Shown here: positions 47,447 to 58,429 of the stretch, one piece after another | Layout of the letters: each line of letters begins with the position of its first letter | How positions within the stretch are numbered: position 1 is the first letter of the stretch | Origin: Xestospongia bergquistia | Taxonomy: Eukaryota; Porifera; Demospongiae; Haplosclerida; Petrosiidae | Assembly (NCBI GenBank): GCA_963965975.1 | Contig: OZ014414.1 | Span: 6,919,501-6,983,500 of the forward strand | Length of the DNA: 64,000 nt | Direction: 5' to 3' | Translations under genes and position numbers: made by a program | Notes under the pieces: model-generated | Database searches by the model: none | What the model was told of the DNA's origin: nothing | Seen by the model: the letters and a program-made list of their open reading frames with translations, nothing else

Positions 47447-50400
47447 ATGGCTGCAAGGAATCTTTCTTTTCAGAAGTTATTAGAAGAGAAACCAACACTT
47501 GATGAATTATGCGAACATATTCGTATTGGTAGTAAATGGTATCAGTTAGGAATCCAGCTAAAACTGGGTCCTAAGAAGTTGCGCGATGATATTCAAAAGT
47601 TACCAGAGGATTGTACTTACAAAACATCAAGGATGTTTGAGTTGTGGTTAGATACCAACCCTAATGCTACCAGAAGACAAGTGGTAGATGCTTTGAGGAA
47701 GGAAGTCATCAAAGAAATCACTATTGCTCATGATTACGACCTGGTCCTATTAAGAAAATGTTGTATCTCTACTGGTGAGTACTAGTGAATTAATGTGGTT
47801 GATAAGATAGTATGTGTTATTATTTTCATGACAGGAATGGACTCCTTAGCTACTGAAGCTATTATTATTCTTTGGCACTATAATGATACACTATCACAGT
47901 CTATGATCAATCCTGTAAAAGTGTCTCAACTCTTATTTAGTGAGGGATGTATCAATGAAGTGACACTTGATAAGATGGAGACAACAGAATGTACTATGGA
48001 TGAGAAGAAGACAGCTCTGTTATCTGCTATACAAACAGCAATATCTTCACATCACAAGAATTTGAAAGTGTTAGCAAAAATACTGTCCAAGTTTGAGGAG
48101 ATGAAAGTTCTATCTGAAATAATTTTCAGTGAATATAGTGAGAGATCATTAATATAATTAATGATTTATCTTAACATTTTTTCATTTAAAGTTAAAAGAT
48201 TTCCAAAAGACCAGATAACAATAGCTAATGTTCAAGAGGTAGTAATGACAGGTTATAGTAGTCATGAAGATCATGCCAGTGACATTTTACGTTGTCATTA
48301 TGGCACTCTCACTCAATCTCTTCAATATCCTATTAGAGTAGCAGAGATGCTATGTGGAGAGAGGGTTATTTCAAGTGTAACGTTGTCTACGGTAAAAAGT
48401 ACTGCAGAATCTTGGTCTGAAGCAGAAGCATCATTTGTCTTGTTAAGAGCTATACGTCATGGTGTACATAGTAACTATAGTAACCTGGTAATATTTGCTA
48501 GTGTACTCTTAAAATTTACTAGCAATGTACCATGTGCTAAGGATTTGTTGAAGGATTATGGTAAGTACATTAATTTATAATCATAACACTAATATTGACA
48601 TAGAGAAGGCATTTCTTAATAATGAAATATTGGATATCCACTCAATTAATACTGTAGTTAGTGAAGGTATAATACGATACATTAAGATCATGATATCATT
48701 GAGTCAAATTAGATAATTCATCGACTACTACATCAGTAGCTTCAGTTGATAGCAGTTTAAGTCAAGGTAATAGATAAATTTATATTGATATATAAATTTT
48801 CATTGAAGACATCTTATTAGACCAAACATTATCTACAGTTTCAATTGACAACAGTTCAGCCTCAAGTCATGGTTAGTATAACAAGAATATAGGAGAACTA
48901 TTTATTGTTACTAATTACAGATAATATGTCAAAGGAAGTTCCAATTCCTCGAAAATTTGGGCCTATTTTTGGATCAATTAAAAGAGAATATGCAATAGCT
49001 TTGAGTAATATCCGAGAAGCTATCAGCACAACACCCCCACCTCTGGATAAATTGAAACAATTTCTTAGAGATGGTTACTCTCACCTCAAATCTCAAATAG
49101 CTCATTCTAACTCTATTGATGATGTCCTAGATGTTGTAAATGATCACTGTACACTGATCAATATCAGCTGTTTGGAGAGTATTGTAACACGATTCAAAAT
49201 CAAAGAAGCTGAGACACATATACAAGCATATAAAGATGTTGTTCAATCATTTTGTAAAAAAACGAAAGCTTCTCTTTGCCTAAATGAAACCTTCAAAGTT
49301 ACAAACACTCCTGCTCTTCTTCAATGTGAGACAGCTGTCTTTATCTTAAATTGGAATCCTAAAGATTGTACATTAGAAGACATCGAAGATATCCTTTCAG
49401 AATCATTTGAAAGAAATGTGGAGATTCGTTACTTAGCAAAAGGCAACTCCATCGTTGTCACCTGCTTTTTTCCACTCAATCTAACAACTCTACTTATTGC
49501 CAAAGCTCAGGAGACTCTTGAATCAGTGAAGAGGAGAGGATTACTCCAACTTATAATTGGTCATTGTGCCATTTATGATCATAGAAGAGACAAGGTAAGT
49601 TATGAGTAGCATTAGACCACAGTTACTGCATGTGTTGTGTATTGATAAATAGGAGATTAGAACTATTGTAGAAGAGAACACAAAGGAGTTGAGAAGTCAA
49701 CTGGAACTAGAACAAACCATCCGCAAAAAGATGACTATGCAAATATCATCTATTTTCAAACAAAATGAAGGTATATTGTGTACAACTATTGTTTTATTTA
49801 ATAGCTATCTATTATATGATATATCTGATTAATAACTTAATGTTCCTTTATATAGAAACAAGAGAAATGAAAGAAAAGACAATTAAAGGTTTGACGTCAC
49901 TTATGAAAACAAAGGAAGGTAAATTAATACAACATCAATCACAAGTCCAATGTTGTCAGTATTTTACATAATATATTAGTGATCAATTTTCTTCTCATTT
50001 TATATAAAGATATTGAGAAGAATATATTGTCAGTGTCTGCTGAGAGACAGAAAGAGCTAGAGACACTGCAAAATTTTATAACGTCATTGATTTTACAACT
50101 AAACGAGAGAGACCAACAGATTGAGGAGTTGAAGGGAAGGCTGAAAGGTAACTGGTATTAGTGACTTTTCATTGCACTGTTACTAGATCTAGTGTTTATG
50201 CCTAAACCTCATAAACCATTAACTGATCAAGGACTTGAGGAGGCTCAAACACAGTCCAGTCAGGAAGAGACATCACCTATCACTAAAACTACAGGTAGTA
50301 CTATTTTATATAAATAGTTTTATAATACTCTTATAGAATCTCTATCAATATCAGAGTTAAAAGATCCGTTAAAGGGTTCAGTTAATGATAAAGAAGACAG

Positions 50401-52256
50401 TTCATTACCTCATCTAAGTAGGTTGTATTGTAATTTGTATCATAACAAAGTAAACAAATGATTATTAATGTAATATACTAATCTAATCCATTAAATGTTA
50501 GTATCATTACAGTAATTTGTTTTGTCTACTAGTAGTGGTTGTAATAAATGATGTCATAATTGAGTCATAAAATTACTAACACAAAATCATAATATTGTCA
50601 GTAATAATATATTGATAATCCTTAAATTACAAATACTAAATTTATGTATGATCTTGGTTTATTATAATATAAAAATATCTTTATTAATAGAGTATCCAGA
50701 TGATATATTGAAGGATTCTGATGATAAAGAGTCAATCAAAGGTATGTATCTTTGAACATATGTCATTGTTATTGTTATGACAAATGCAAACAAGATCACA
50801 ATTATTATAAAAATGGCATCCTATAATTGTGATGTTAATAATTATTTCCTGATAGTAGTAGACTTCCTCATAAGACAATAACCTCTATATATAAGGTTTG
50901 TACAAAATACTATGAAAAATGGTTGCTTCTTGTAACTCTGTAGTTAGTTGTAGTCGAAAAATATAATAATAATTTCATAATTGTGATTCATTACGAACTA
51001 AAACTTATTTCATAACCTTGACTTAATTCATAGCTTTTTGAAATAGCTGATGATTATAATAGACAAGGTATTATTTTTTCATTTACTAATTCTCAAATTT
51101 CTTCTATCAATTCCTAAACTAATTAACTTCATCAGATCACTTACAGTCAGTAAACTCTATAGTTTACAAGTCTCAAGTTAATATATAAATACTTGATATC
51201 CAGTGATGTGTTCTGTTAATATGATAACAATGATAGAATTATATTTTATTGTTCCTCTATAGCCATATCAACACTCAGTCAATTAGCAAAATTTAATAAT
51301 AAGCCCCGCCTCATTTACTCGTTGCTATATTAACCATATTTATTAATCAGTAATGGCTTCCTTTCTTCTTCAGTGTGTTGTCTGTGTATTGTAGTGTGTT
51401 ATATTATATATTACTATATGTGTACTATACTATATACTAACTCTGTTTTATAACAGGAGATGATGGAAGTGTTCAGTGGAATGATGATTACAATTATGTT
51501 GAACTCATTAGACCAAGTGTAGTAGAAAGTGAAGATGTTATAAGTAAATTAATAAAAGAACAACAAACAGGAAAAGAATGGAGTATTAGTCTCTCCTCGT
51601 CATCTCCTGAAAGTACTGCAGTTATTATAAACAATCTTAATAAGTGTACAGTGTGGAGACTTGATATAAACAACACTTTATTGGACAGTAAGTGTGTATC
51701 GATATTATCAGAGATACTAAAAACTAATAAAACAATAAAGACACTACGGCTGTTGTCCTCTTCACTTACTGGTGGTATCAAACAAGTCAGTGATAGTCTC
51801 TTTAATAATAAAACACTTGAACAGTTAGTGTTGTCTAATGTTAATGTTATTGATGTCACACATGAAGATATAACTCACTTATCTACTATGTTATCAAGTA
51901 ATACAACTTTAAAAGAACTAGAACTCATCAACTGTAACATCACTGATAATGGAGTCCGATATATCTGTGAAGGACTTAGTAAAAACCAAACATTGACTAT
52001 GTTGAACATCGGACGTAATCCTCAGATCACTTCAATTAGTACCAGTACAATAGCAGATCTAATACAAACAAGTACATCACTGGCAATACTATTTATCTAC
52101 AATACTTCACTGAACAATGACGATATGAAGACAATATGTACATCACTTAGTAAAAATACTACAATAAGGAAACTATGGTTATCAAAACAACATAAAAACT
52201 ATTGTAAGAAGTTAGACAGTTATCAAGTTATTAAAGACAGACTACAGTTTTGGTAA
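47447..52256 (+). CDS. Death - helical repeat x2 - coiled coil - LRR protein, no NACHT
   Basis: A complete 15-exon gene of 1,073 residues. Exons: 47447-47774, 47835-48137, 48192-48560, 48604-48666, 48713-48766, 48821-48871, 48921-49594, 49653-49770, 49856-49918, 50010-50147, 50187-50294, 50337-50417, 50691-50741, 51047-51067, 51457-52256. All joins are in phase. Exon 1 is a Death-like domain (WYQLGIQLKLGPKKLRDD). Exons 2 and 3 carry two related helical modules (TLSQSMINPVKVSQLLF; TLTQSLQYPIRVAEML), possibly CARD-like. Three small Ser/Thr-rich exons follow. The 674-base exon holds a domain with FGPIFGSIKREY and LQCETAVFILNW that I recall only from sponge proteins. Coiled coils come next, then ribonuclease-inhibitor-type LRRs (NTTLKELELINCNITDNGV). 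There is no NACHT or P-loop, so it is NLR-like in its ends only. A CACGTG E-box lies at 47421, just before the ATG. An intracellular scaffold or sensor role is inferred. Confidence 0.8.
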
Positions 52257-53029
52257 TAGTAAGTAGTTTGCTGTTTATTCTTAATCTGTCTTCTCGCTCA
52301 CTTTTATTTTCTCTATAAATTTCTTTTGTCATTATTTGCTCTTCTTCTTTAACAATTTATTTCTCTAACAAAACTAATAGACAATAAAAATAGAGCAGTT
52401 TTGCTCAACACTTACTTTTCTAATGTCGCACTTTTTTGCTCTCTGACAGCTGGTCATTTAGCGTTTCTGAAACTAATTACTTGCACATGTGGCCCCATTT
52501 TAAACCTCTTTATGGAGATTTGTTCACCAACTTTTAACTTTCCTAAGAGAATATTTGAAGAAAAACATACTTTAATAATTTTCTTAACTACTTATAGAGA
52601 AGTCAACACTTTCTTTCTTATTTTCAGATGAGCTAGAAGACTACACATTAATAATACAACTAGACTATTGAGGTCAGTTCAATTAATCAAGTTATAATTG
52701 ATTTTATATGAATTGTCGCGGTTCAACAATAGATATTTCTGAGATAGAGAAGTTTGCACATTTACATAATGAATAATGGGATGACATTAAAATGGACCTC
52801 AACTTACTCTATATTCTATGAACAATGTACATATCACTATTGTAAAGGATATTATATTGAGGACAAGAGAGGAACAATTTGTATATAAACCTTTAACTGA
52901 ATACAGTATATTAAATGTGGAATATTATGTGAAATAAGTTAAAGTAATTGGAAGCAATTATTACCCCCCCCCCTCTCTCTCTCCATATATCAGCCATTAA
53001 GGTAGTGACATCATATCATTTGAGATGAC
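52257..53029. other. 3' flank, non-coding
   Basis: Probable 3' UTR then AT-rich DNA with a C/CT-rich run at 52966-52984. No gene recognised. Confidence 0.4.
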
Positions 53030-53220
53030 ATTCAATAAACACTCTAACTTGTTTTTGACATCAAACGTTCAACATGATATCGACTGGATGTCTGCTAACA
53101 GGTTGAAATTAAATTCATCAAAATCTGTGATTATGTTGGTTGGAACAACACAAAAATTAAAAGGCAAATCTTGGACAATATACAGCAATGGTATTTGTCT
53201 TCAATTGTGTTAAGTACCTT
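53030..53220 (+). mobile_element. LINE reverse transcriptase fragment (+)
   Basis: A short open frame reads NVQHDIDWMSANRLKLNSSK followed by SVIMLVG. This is the stretch just after the catalytic box in non-LTR reverse transcriptases (L..DI..V..W...N.L.LN..K). It has the opposite orientation to the adjacent LINE piece and is truncated at both sides. Confidence 0.6.
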
Positions 53221-53990
53221 GGAATCAGAGTGTGCAGAATGTAGTTACATGTCATAAGCGTAAAGATTATAATATCACTATGTTGGACAACTGATGGCAG
53301 ATCATTTATGTATAAACTAAACAGGAGGGGACCTAATATGAATCTTGTGGTCTCCGATGGTAACCAGCTTCCACCCTGAATATCAGAGTCAAGATATACT
53401 CTCTGTCTTCTTTCCATCAGGTAGCTAATCAACCATTGTAATGATGAACCATTTATACCAAAGTAAGGCTGCTTTGAAATCAGAATGTCGTGGCTTATAC
53501 AACCAAATGCCTTGACAGGATCCAGAAATACTGCACTAACGTAATTTCACTTATCTATTTCTTTCCGCCATGAATCAGTGATGTGAATAAGAACACCCTG
53601 ACTTGAATGTTGAGGTCTGAACCTGATTGCTTAGGTGTCAAAAGATTGTTATCTAAAAGACGAACCTGTATTTACTTATAAATGGTCCTTTCTAATATTT
53701 TAGATAAAATTGGTATTACTGAAATTGGTCTACAGTTATTAGGAGACAGATCACCTTTTGTCTTCATTATTCAAGGTATATTTGCAGATTTCCATGATTC
53801 CTATCTCTTCGCATAATTTGATAGTTACTGGGGCAAACTTCTTTATCATTTATTGAATCATCAAGCCAAGTTTCAGTGATAGCTAAAATGTCAATTTTCT
53901 CATTCAAAAGTAAGTGGGATACTTCATCAACAATAGATACAAGACATCTTGCATTTATGTGAGCAATTCGAATGCTGCGTTTGTTAGAAT
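53190..53990 (-). mobile_element. LINE remnant (-): endonuclease part joined to reverse transcriptase part
   Basis: Read on the minus strand, 53975-53800 gives IRIAHINARCLVSIVDEVSH and IDILAITETWLDDSIND, the start of an AP-type endonuclease of non-LTR retrotransposons. Within about 100 bases the sequence passes into reverse transcriptase signatures in several frames (ISHDILISK, LQWLISYLMERRQRVYLD, ILGPLLFSLYINDLPSVV). The rest of the endonuclease and the space before the polymerase are deleted. Many stops; dead. Confidence 0.75.
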
Positions 53991-54510
53991 TTAATAGGTG
54001 AGAGGTGTATAATGGTCATGTTGATGAATGAGATAAAGTTGATAAGTTTGATCTTGCAGATAGCAGAGAACAGTCATGAATGCAATAGCTGAGACTATAC
54101 ATCTTAATCACACCCATGAGAAAACATCCTTCTTCAAATAGTCATCATATTGCTTATTTAAAACACTACAGCACTTACTATACACCCATAACCCACATTC
54201 ATTGCACAAGAGAACTTTTTGATTTGATCTTACAGACTGGTTTCATATGCTACAGGGATGTTTGACTGGACCAGGGTTGAGTTGAATTTCGCCAGAAAGA
54301 ATTATCAGGAGCAACATCAAAGAACAGATCTGTTTGGACCTGAAATCCATTTTAGATGTGCGCCACCATTTTACTTTAAACAGTAAAATGGCGGCGGATT
54401 CTGAACGTTAAATAATTGTTATTTACGGAAGTACAAAACGGAAATACAACACTAATTAACAACACAACACAATCAATCATTTTAACAGGAAGTTATGAGC
54501 TAAAGTGAAA
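53991..54510 (+). other. Upstream region of the FEM1-like gene
   Basis: No gene. The last 150 bases before the ATG are less AT-rich than the surroundings and contain the inverted GCGGC/ATTTTAC motif at 54361-54396, so the promoter and 5' UTR probably lie here. Confidence 0.45.
54361..54396. promoter_or_regulatory. Inverted pair of YY1-like AAAATGGCGGC motifs
   Basis: cgccaccattttac and its near-exact inverse gtaaaatggcggcg are separated by eight bases, about 115 bases before the FEM1-like ATG. AAAATGGCGGC is the known core bound by YY1 in animal promoters. A role here is inferred from position and motif only. Confidence 0.4.
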
Positions 54511-56661
54511 ATGGAGTGGTTACTATCAACTGAAGAACTTAAACACTGGGTTAAGCGAGTGTCAGCACATAGTAAACCTTCAAGTACTACTTCACCAAAA
54601 CAAGTAGTGAGTGATCTACAGCAATTTCTAAGTGAACATAACTTGTATATTGGTCCTGCTACATTTACTAGTGGGTTTATATCAGTAGTACATGAAGCTT
54701 GTCGCTCTGACAATATCAAGTTAGTCAAGTTTGTACTTAAACATCACGCAGGAAAGTTTGATATCAACCAACTTATCGTCTATCCTTATCCTCACCTTCA
54801 GCGTCACAATGCTAGAATCATAATATCATCTGAAGAGACGCTAGTTCATGCTGTTGTTACAAGTTCCTCGACTAAAATTTTAAAATTACTGGTGTCTCAT
54901 GGAGCGTCAGTTAATATACCTGACAATTCTTCTCTTACCCCTTTATTAAGAGCTGTTAATGAGCAATCTCCAAACAAAGATTTTGTTAGCTATCTAATAA
55001 AAGTTGGAGCTGATCTTCACTATCGAGATAATAAGAGGCAATCTGTATTAATGTATGCTTTTAATGGAACAGGACGACATGTCAAAGATATCATTTTATT
55101 GCTTCTTAAAGCAGGTGCTGATGCTACTCTAACTGATGAATGTGGCTACAATGTACTACATCATGCTGTAAGTAGTGGTTGTGGTTGTGCAGATAATTTA
55201 AGGGTGCTTTTGTCGGCAAAAATACAATCTAATTGGTTTCAGCCAGCACGTAAAGCTAATGCTTTATTTTTTGCTGATGAAATAAATTTTTATGTAAACT
55301 CAAATGATTTCTTATATGAAAATGTACCAAACCCCCCCAATAATCATCCTAAAGAGATAACTAATGTTTTCACCAAGCATCCTCTTTGTCCTCCTCATCT
55401 CAAGGTTGATAGCATTTTAGTTAATGCTACATTCTCATTATATTGGAATATTTATATTAACTCACCTCCTATATATAGCATCAAAGCATGTTATGGTCTT
55501 ATTAAGGAAGGATTAACCCTCCAAGCCAAATTGATGCTACCACCACCTATTATGTCAGAGCCTATCGAAGATTATGGTGGTATATCAGAGGTGATCTCTG
55601 TTCAAGAATTAAATGAAAAGTACTCTGATTTAACTAACACTACTACACAAGTAAACCTAGCTTATCAGTGCCTTATTATCAGAGAACGATGTCTTGGTTA
55701 TGGTAACTTTACTGTTATTAGCTCTTTGTTCATGTATGGAGGATGGATGATAGTACTTGATCACTTTACTGAGGGTCTTTGTTTATGGCTTCGAGGTACT
55801 ATGATGCTTCTTTCACGTTTTGAAGAAGGGATTAGAAGTGAACGAAGTGATCTTTTTTTCCAAATTAAAAATGGATGTTACTCTATTGATAAATGTATGG
55901 ATAAACTTGTAAAAGGGCTTACAGAGGTACAAGATCTTAGCACTAAGTTTGAAGCAATTATGTATAATCTCATAGAGTGTCAAAGAATGAGTTTGGAAAT
56001 GCTTGTGAATTACAATGAGGTAAATTACTATACTGAAGTGGATGATCGTCTTGTTTCCTTCTATAATTGGAAAAATTGTTTAAAGTTGCTCGACAGTCTA
56101 TCTAAAAACCCACTCAACACTCTTGATGTGGCTAGTCTTTGTCAACAAGTCATAGCAAAATGTCCTGTGTTTCCAATCGGGTCAAAATTGAACATAAATG
56201 TTCTTGATATTGCTTTATCAGGATATGATATAAGAACACTGAGTGATTGTTTTCTGTCTATATTACTACAGTCAGGTGGTGACGCATTTGTGAACAAGGT
56301 TGGGTGGACTGGTTGTCGACCTCTCAAATTAGCTCAGACAAAAGAAGCTACATCGTTGTTTCTTGCTCATGGAGCTCATCTTGATGCTGTTGGTATACCT
56401 AACATATATATGCGTGTACCTATTAATCCTTATCTCGATGACTACTTTTTGACTCCTCTTCCTCTTGCTTGTCTCTCAGCAAAATGTATTGTGTCTGAAT
56501 CCATTCCTTATCGATTAATAGGCCTTCCCTGTCATGTCATTGAGTTTATTTCCTTACATGATTCAGATGGTATCAAAGTTAATGTTGAAAGTATAGACAA
56601 TATTCTTTTTTGTAAACTTAATGAGTTTTGGTATCAGTTGTATGCAATCAATAATAATTAA
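54511..56661 (+). CDS. FEM1-like ankyrin protein (CRL2 ubiquitin ligase substrate receptor family)
   Basis: An intronless gene of 716 residues; the ATG at 54511 is the first in frame after an upstream stop. N-terminal ankyrin repeats (VVTSSSTKILKLLVSHGA, IKVGADLHYRDNKRQSVLM, LLKAGADATLTDECGYN) are followed by a helical middle region and more ankyrin-like repeats near the end (LFLAHGAHLDAVG). The block RERCLGYGNFTVISSLFMYG ... LCLWLRGTMML corresponds to the TPR-like part of FEM1 (RERILGP... GNFxRCIxLWxYAL). The C-terminus CLSAKCIV...IPYR...HVIEFISLH matches the FEM1 ending (CLAARAV...IPxTLEEFVxxH). FEM1 proteins recruit substrates carrying C-terminal degrons to cullin-2 ligases. Divergence is high, and the lack of introns may mean an old retrocopy that stayed intact. 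Confidence 0.75.
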   Translation: MEWLLSTEELKHWVKRVSAHSKPSSTTSPKQVVSDLQQFLSEHNLYIGPATFTSGFISVVHEACRSDNIKLVKFVLKHHAGKFDINQLIVYPYPHLQRHNARIIISSEETLVHAVVTSSSTKILKLLVSHGASVNIPDNSSLTPLLRAVNEQSPNKDFVSYLIKVGADLHYRDNKRQSVLMYAFNGTGRHVKDIILLLLKAGADATLTDECGYNVLHHAVSSGCGCADNLRVLLSAKIQSNWFQPARKANALFFADEINFYVNSNDFLYENVPNPPNNHPKEITNVFTKHPLCPPHLKVDSILVNATFSLYWNIYINSPPIYSIKACYGLIKEGLTLQAKLMLPPPIMSEPIEDYGGISEVISVQELNEKYSDLTNTTTQVNLAYQCLIIRERCLGYGNFTVISSLFMYGGWMIVLDHFTEGLCLWLRGTMMLLSRFEEGIRSERSDLFFQIKNGCYSIDKCMDKLVKGLTEVQDLSTKFEAIMYNLIECQRMSLEMLVNYNEVNYYTEVDDRLVSFYNWKNCLKLLDSLSKNPLNTLDVASLCQQVIAKCPVFPIGSKLNINVLDIALSGYDIRTLSDCFLSILLQSGGDAFVNKVGWTGCRPLKLAQTKEATSLFLAHGAHLDAVGIPNIYMRVPINPYLDDYFLTPLPLACLSAKCIVSESIPYRLIGLPCHVIEFISLHDSDGIKVNVESIDNILFCKLNEFWYQLYAINNN

Positions 56662-57026
56662 TATAATGGTAATTTATATTATATTACTCTTAAAACAAAT
56701 GGATTGTTTTAACCTATTCATGGACATCATCATGATTCCATAGTAACAGCTCTGGTCCAGTTAGCATCTTATATTTTGTCTAAGATTGTAAATGATAATT
56801 AGTTCAAGCCATTAGCTACAAAACAATCAATCCCCATTAGTACATTAACAATCAAAACAGTGTTATGTTTTCTTTTTTGAATGAAATAATTTTGATACCT
56901 ACAAATTGTATAGCCATTTAACTATACATGGTTAAATAAACCAAACAGCTTTTAAAGTGATATAAGTATCTGTGATAAAATTTCCTTACACCATTTTCAG
57001 TTAACGTATAGTTTTTGTACCTGCAA
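56662..57026. other. Intergenic, includes a promoter-side block shared with the other stub gene
   Basis: Between two + strand genes. At about 56815-56875 the bases resemble those at 35655-35715, upstream of the paralogous minus-strand gene (aacaatcaat, tagtacatta). This may be remaining similarity of the duplicated upstream regions. Confidence 0.35.
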
Positions 57027-58277
57027 ATGATGTACTTTCTCATTGTAACTCTATTTCTCTCAGGATTTGATATTGTTCTGGCAGATAATACAAATTATAT
57101 ACAATTAGTTGATGTCCATCCTTCATCATTTAAATGTGGTCACGATCTTCACAGTTCACTGAGCGGAGTCCTAAAATTGTTACCTTTTAATGATGCTATT
57201 GGAAAGGCATATGTGAACAATGATATTAAGTTTTCTCCACCGCACAAGCATTCTGAGATTTCTGATAAGTGTCATGATAACTTTAATCCTAACAGTGAAC
57301 TACTAGACCAGTTAGTAGAGATCTCACAGTTCATAGGCATTTTTAACTCTGCATTTTCCAGCTGCTATCATATCTTTAAAGGAAACAGTTCAGCTCCTTC
57401 TGGGTACTACATGATGAGAACTGCAAATGGTTCTTTAATATCTGTGTACTGTGACCTTTCTTTTTTAAATTGCTCTCAGATTTTCCATGTGTACTGCTCA
57501 GCCCCATCAGGTTATTACACAATACAAGTTCCTAATGGTTCTCTTATATCAGTCTACTGTGATATGGAGGGTAATAACTGTGATGGTAAGGGAGGTTGGA
57601 TGAGAGTGGGTTACATCAATATGAGTGAACTTGGTGCTACCTGTCCTCATGGGCTAACATTACGTCAGTATAATAACATTGATCATGGTCTATGTAGTCG
57701 ACCAGTCTCATCATCTGGTAGTTCAGCTTCAGTATTCTTCTCTACATATGGAGTTATTTTAAACAAAGTATGTGGACGAGTGATTGGATATCAGTATGGG
57801 TCACCTGATGCTTTTCCACCAGACTTAGGGGGTCTAGTTCATGTTAATAATCCAAATATTGATAACATTTATGTTGATGGTGTTTCTATTACATATGGCA
57901 GTAACCCTCGTAAACATGTATGGACATTAGGAGCGGGTTTTCATGCTGACCGTACTAATAGCTATGTTTATTCTTGCCCATGTAATACTGGTAATACAAA
58001 AACAACTGTACCAATTTTTGTTGGCAATGATTATTACTGTGAATCAGGAGTAGCTAGTGGAACGTTGAGCAGTGTCCTGTATCCTAATGACCCATTATGG
58101 GATGGACAACAATGTGGAGGATTAGAAGGACCATGTTGTACTAACTCCAAGATACCATGGTTTATAAAGACACTCAATGAGACTACAAATAAAGATATTG
58201 AATTGAGGATAATGGCAGATGAAGGTACCAGTAATGAACGCATACCATTAGATATTATAGAACTGTACATTCACTAA
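57027..58277 (+). CDS. Secreted protein with two fibrinogen-N-like stubs and a conserved C-terminal domain
   Basis: A single-exon gene of 416 residues. The first ATG in frame after the flanking sequence is 57027, giving signal peptide MMYFLIVTLFLSGFDIVLA. After a Cys-containing N-terminal region (DKCHDNFNPNSELLDQLVEI) there are two stub units (SAPSGYYMMRTANGSLISVY; SAPSGYYTIQVPNGSLISVY). Then comes GGWMRVGYINMSE and a domain with YVDGVSITYGSNPRKHVWT, GNDYYCES, DPLWDGQQCGGLEGPCCT and ending PLDIIELYIH. This order mirrors fibrinogen-related proteins (stub, GGW, Cys-rich end), but the C-terminal part is not a standard fibrinogen domain. It is the intact relative of 33157-34542. Likely extracellular; partner unknown. 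Confidence 0.75.
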   Translation: MMYFLIVTLFLSGFDIVLADNTNYIQLVDVHPSSFKCGHDLHSSLSGVLKLLPFNDAIGKAYVNNDIKFSPPHKHSEISDKCHDNFNPNSELLDQLVEISQFIGIFNSAFSSCYHIFKGNSSAPSGYYMMRTANGSLISVYCDLSFLNCSQIFHVYCSAPSGYYTIQVPNGSLISVYCDMEGNNCDGKGGWMRVGYINMSELGATCPHGLTLRQYNNIDHGLCSRPVSSSGSSASVFFSTYGVILNKVCGRVIGYQYGSPDAFPPDLGGLVHVNNPNIDNIYVDGVSITYGSNPRKHVWTLGAGFHADRTNSYVYSCPCNTGNTKTTVPIFVGNDYYCESGVASGTLSSVLYPNDPLWDGQQCGGLEGPCCTNSKIPWFIKTLNETTNKDIELRIMADEGTSNERIPLDIIELYIH

Positions 58278-58429
58278 CATAAAATAATATACTGTTTTTT
58301 TAGTGATTGAATTTTATGTTGTCATGCAATGTCCCTTATACTAATTCATATCTATGGATAATTTTATCACAAAAACTAACCTGTAATACAATTTACCTTC
58401 AGCTACTATAATAATATAGGATATTTATC
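58278..58429. other. 3' flank
   Basis: Short AT-rich gap between the intact gene and its broken copy. Confidence 0.4.

Noticed and set aside
51250-51350. Extra exon candidate after ctctatag (ISTLSQLAKFNNKPRL)
   Set aside because: It runs into a stop with no donor, while exons 51047-51067 and 51457 join in phase without it.
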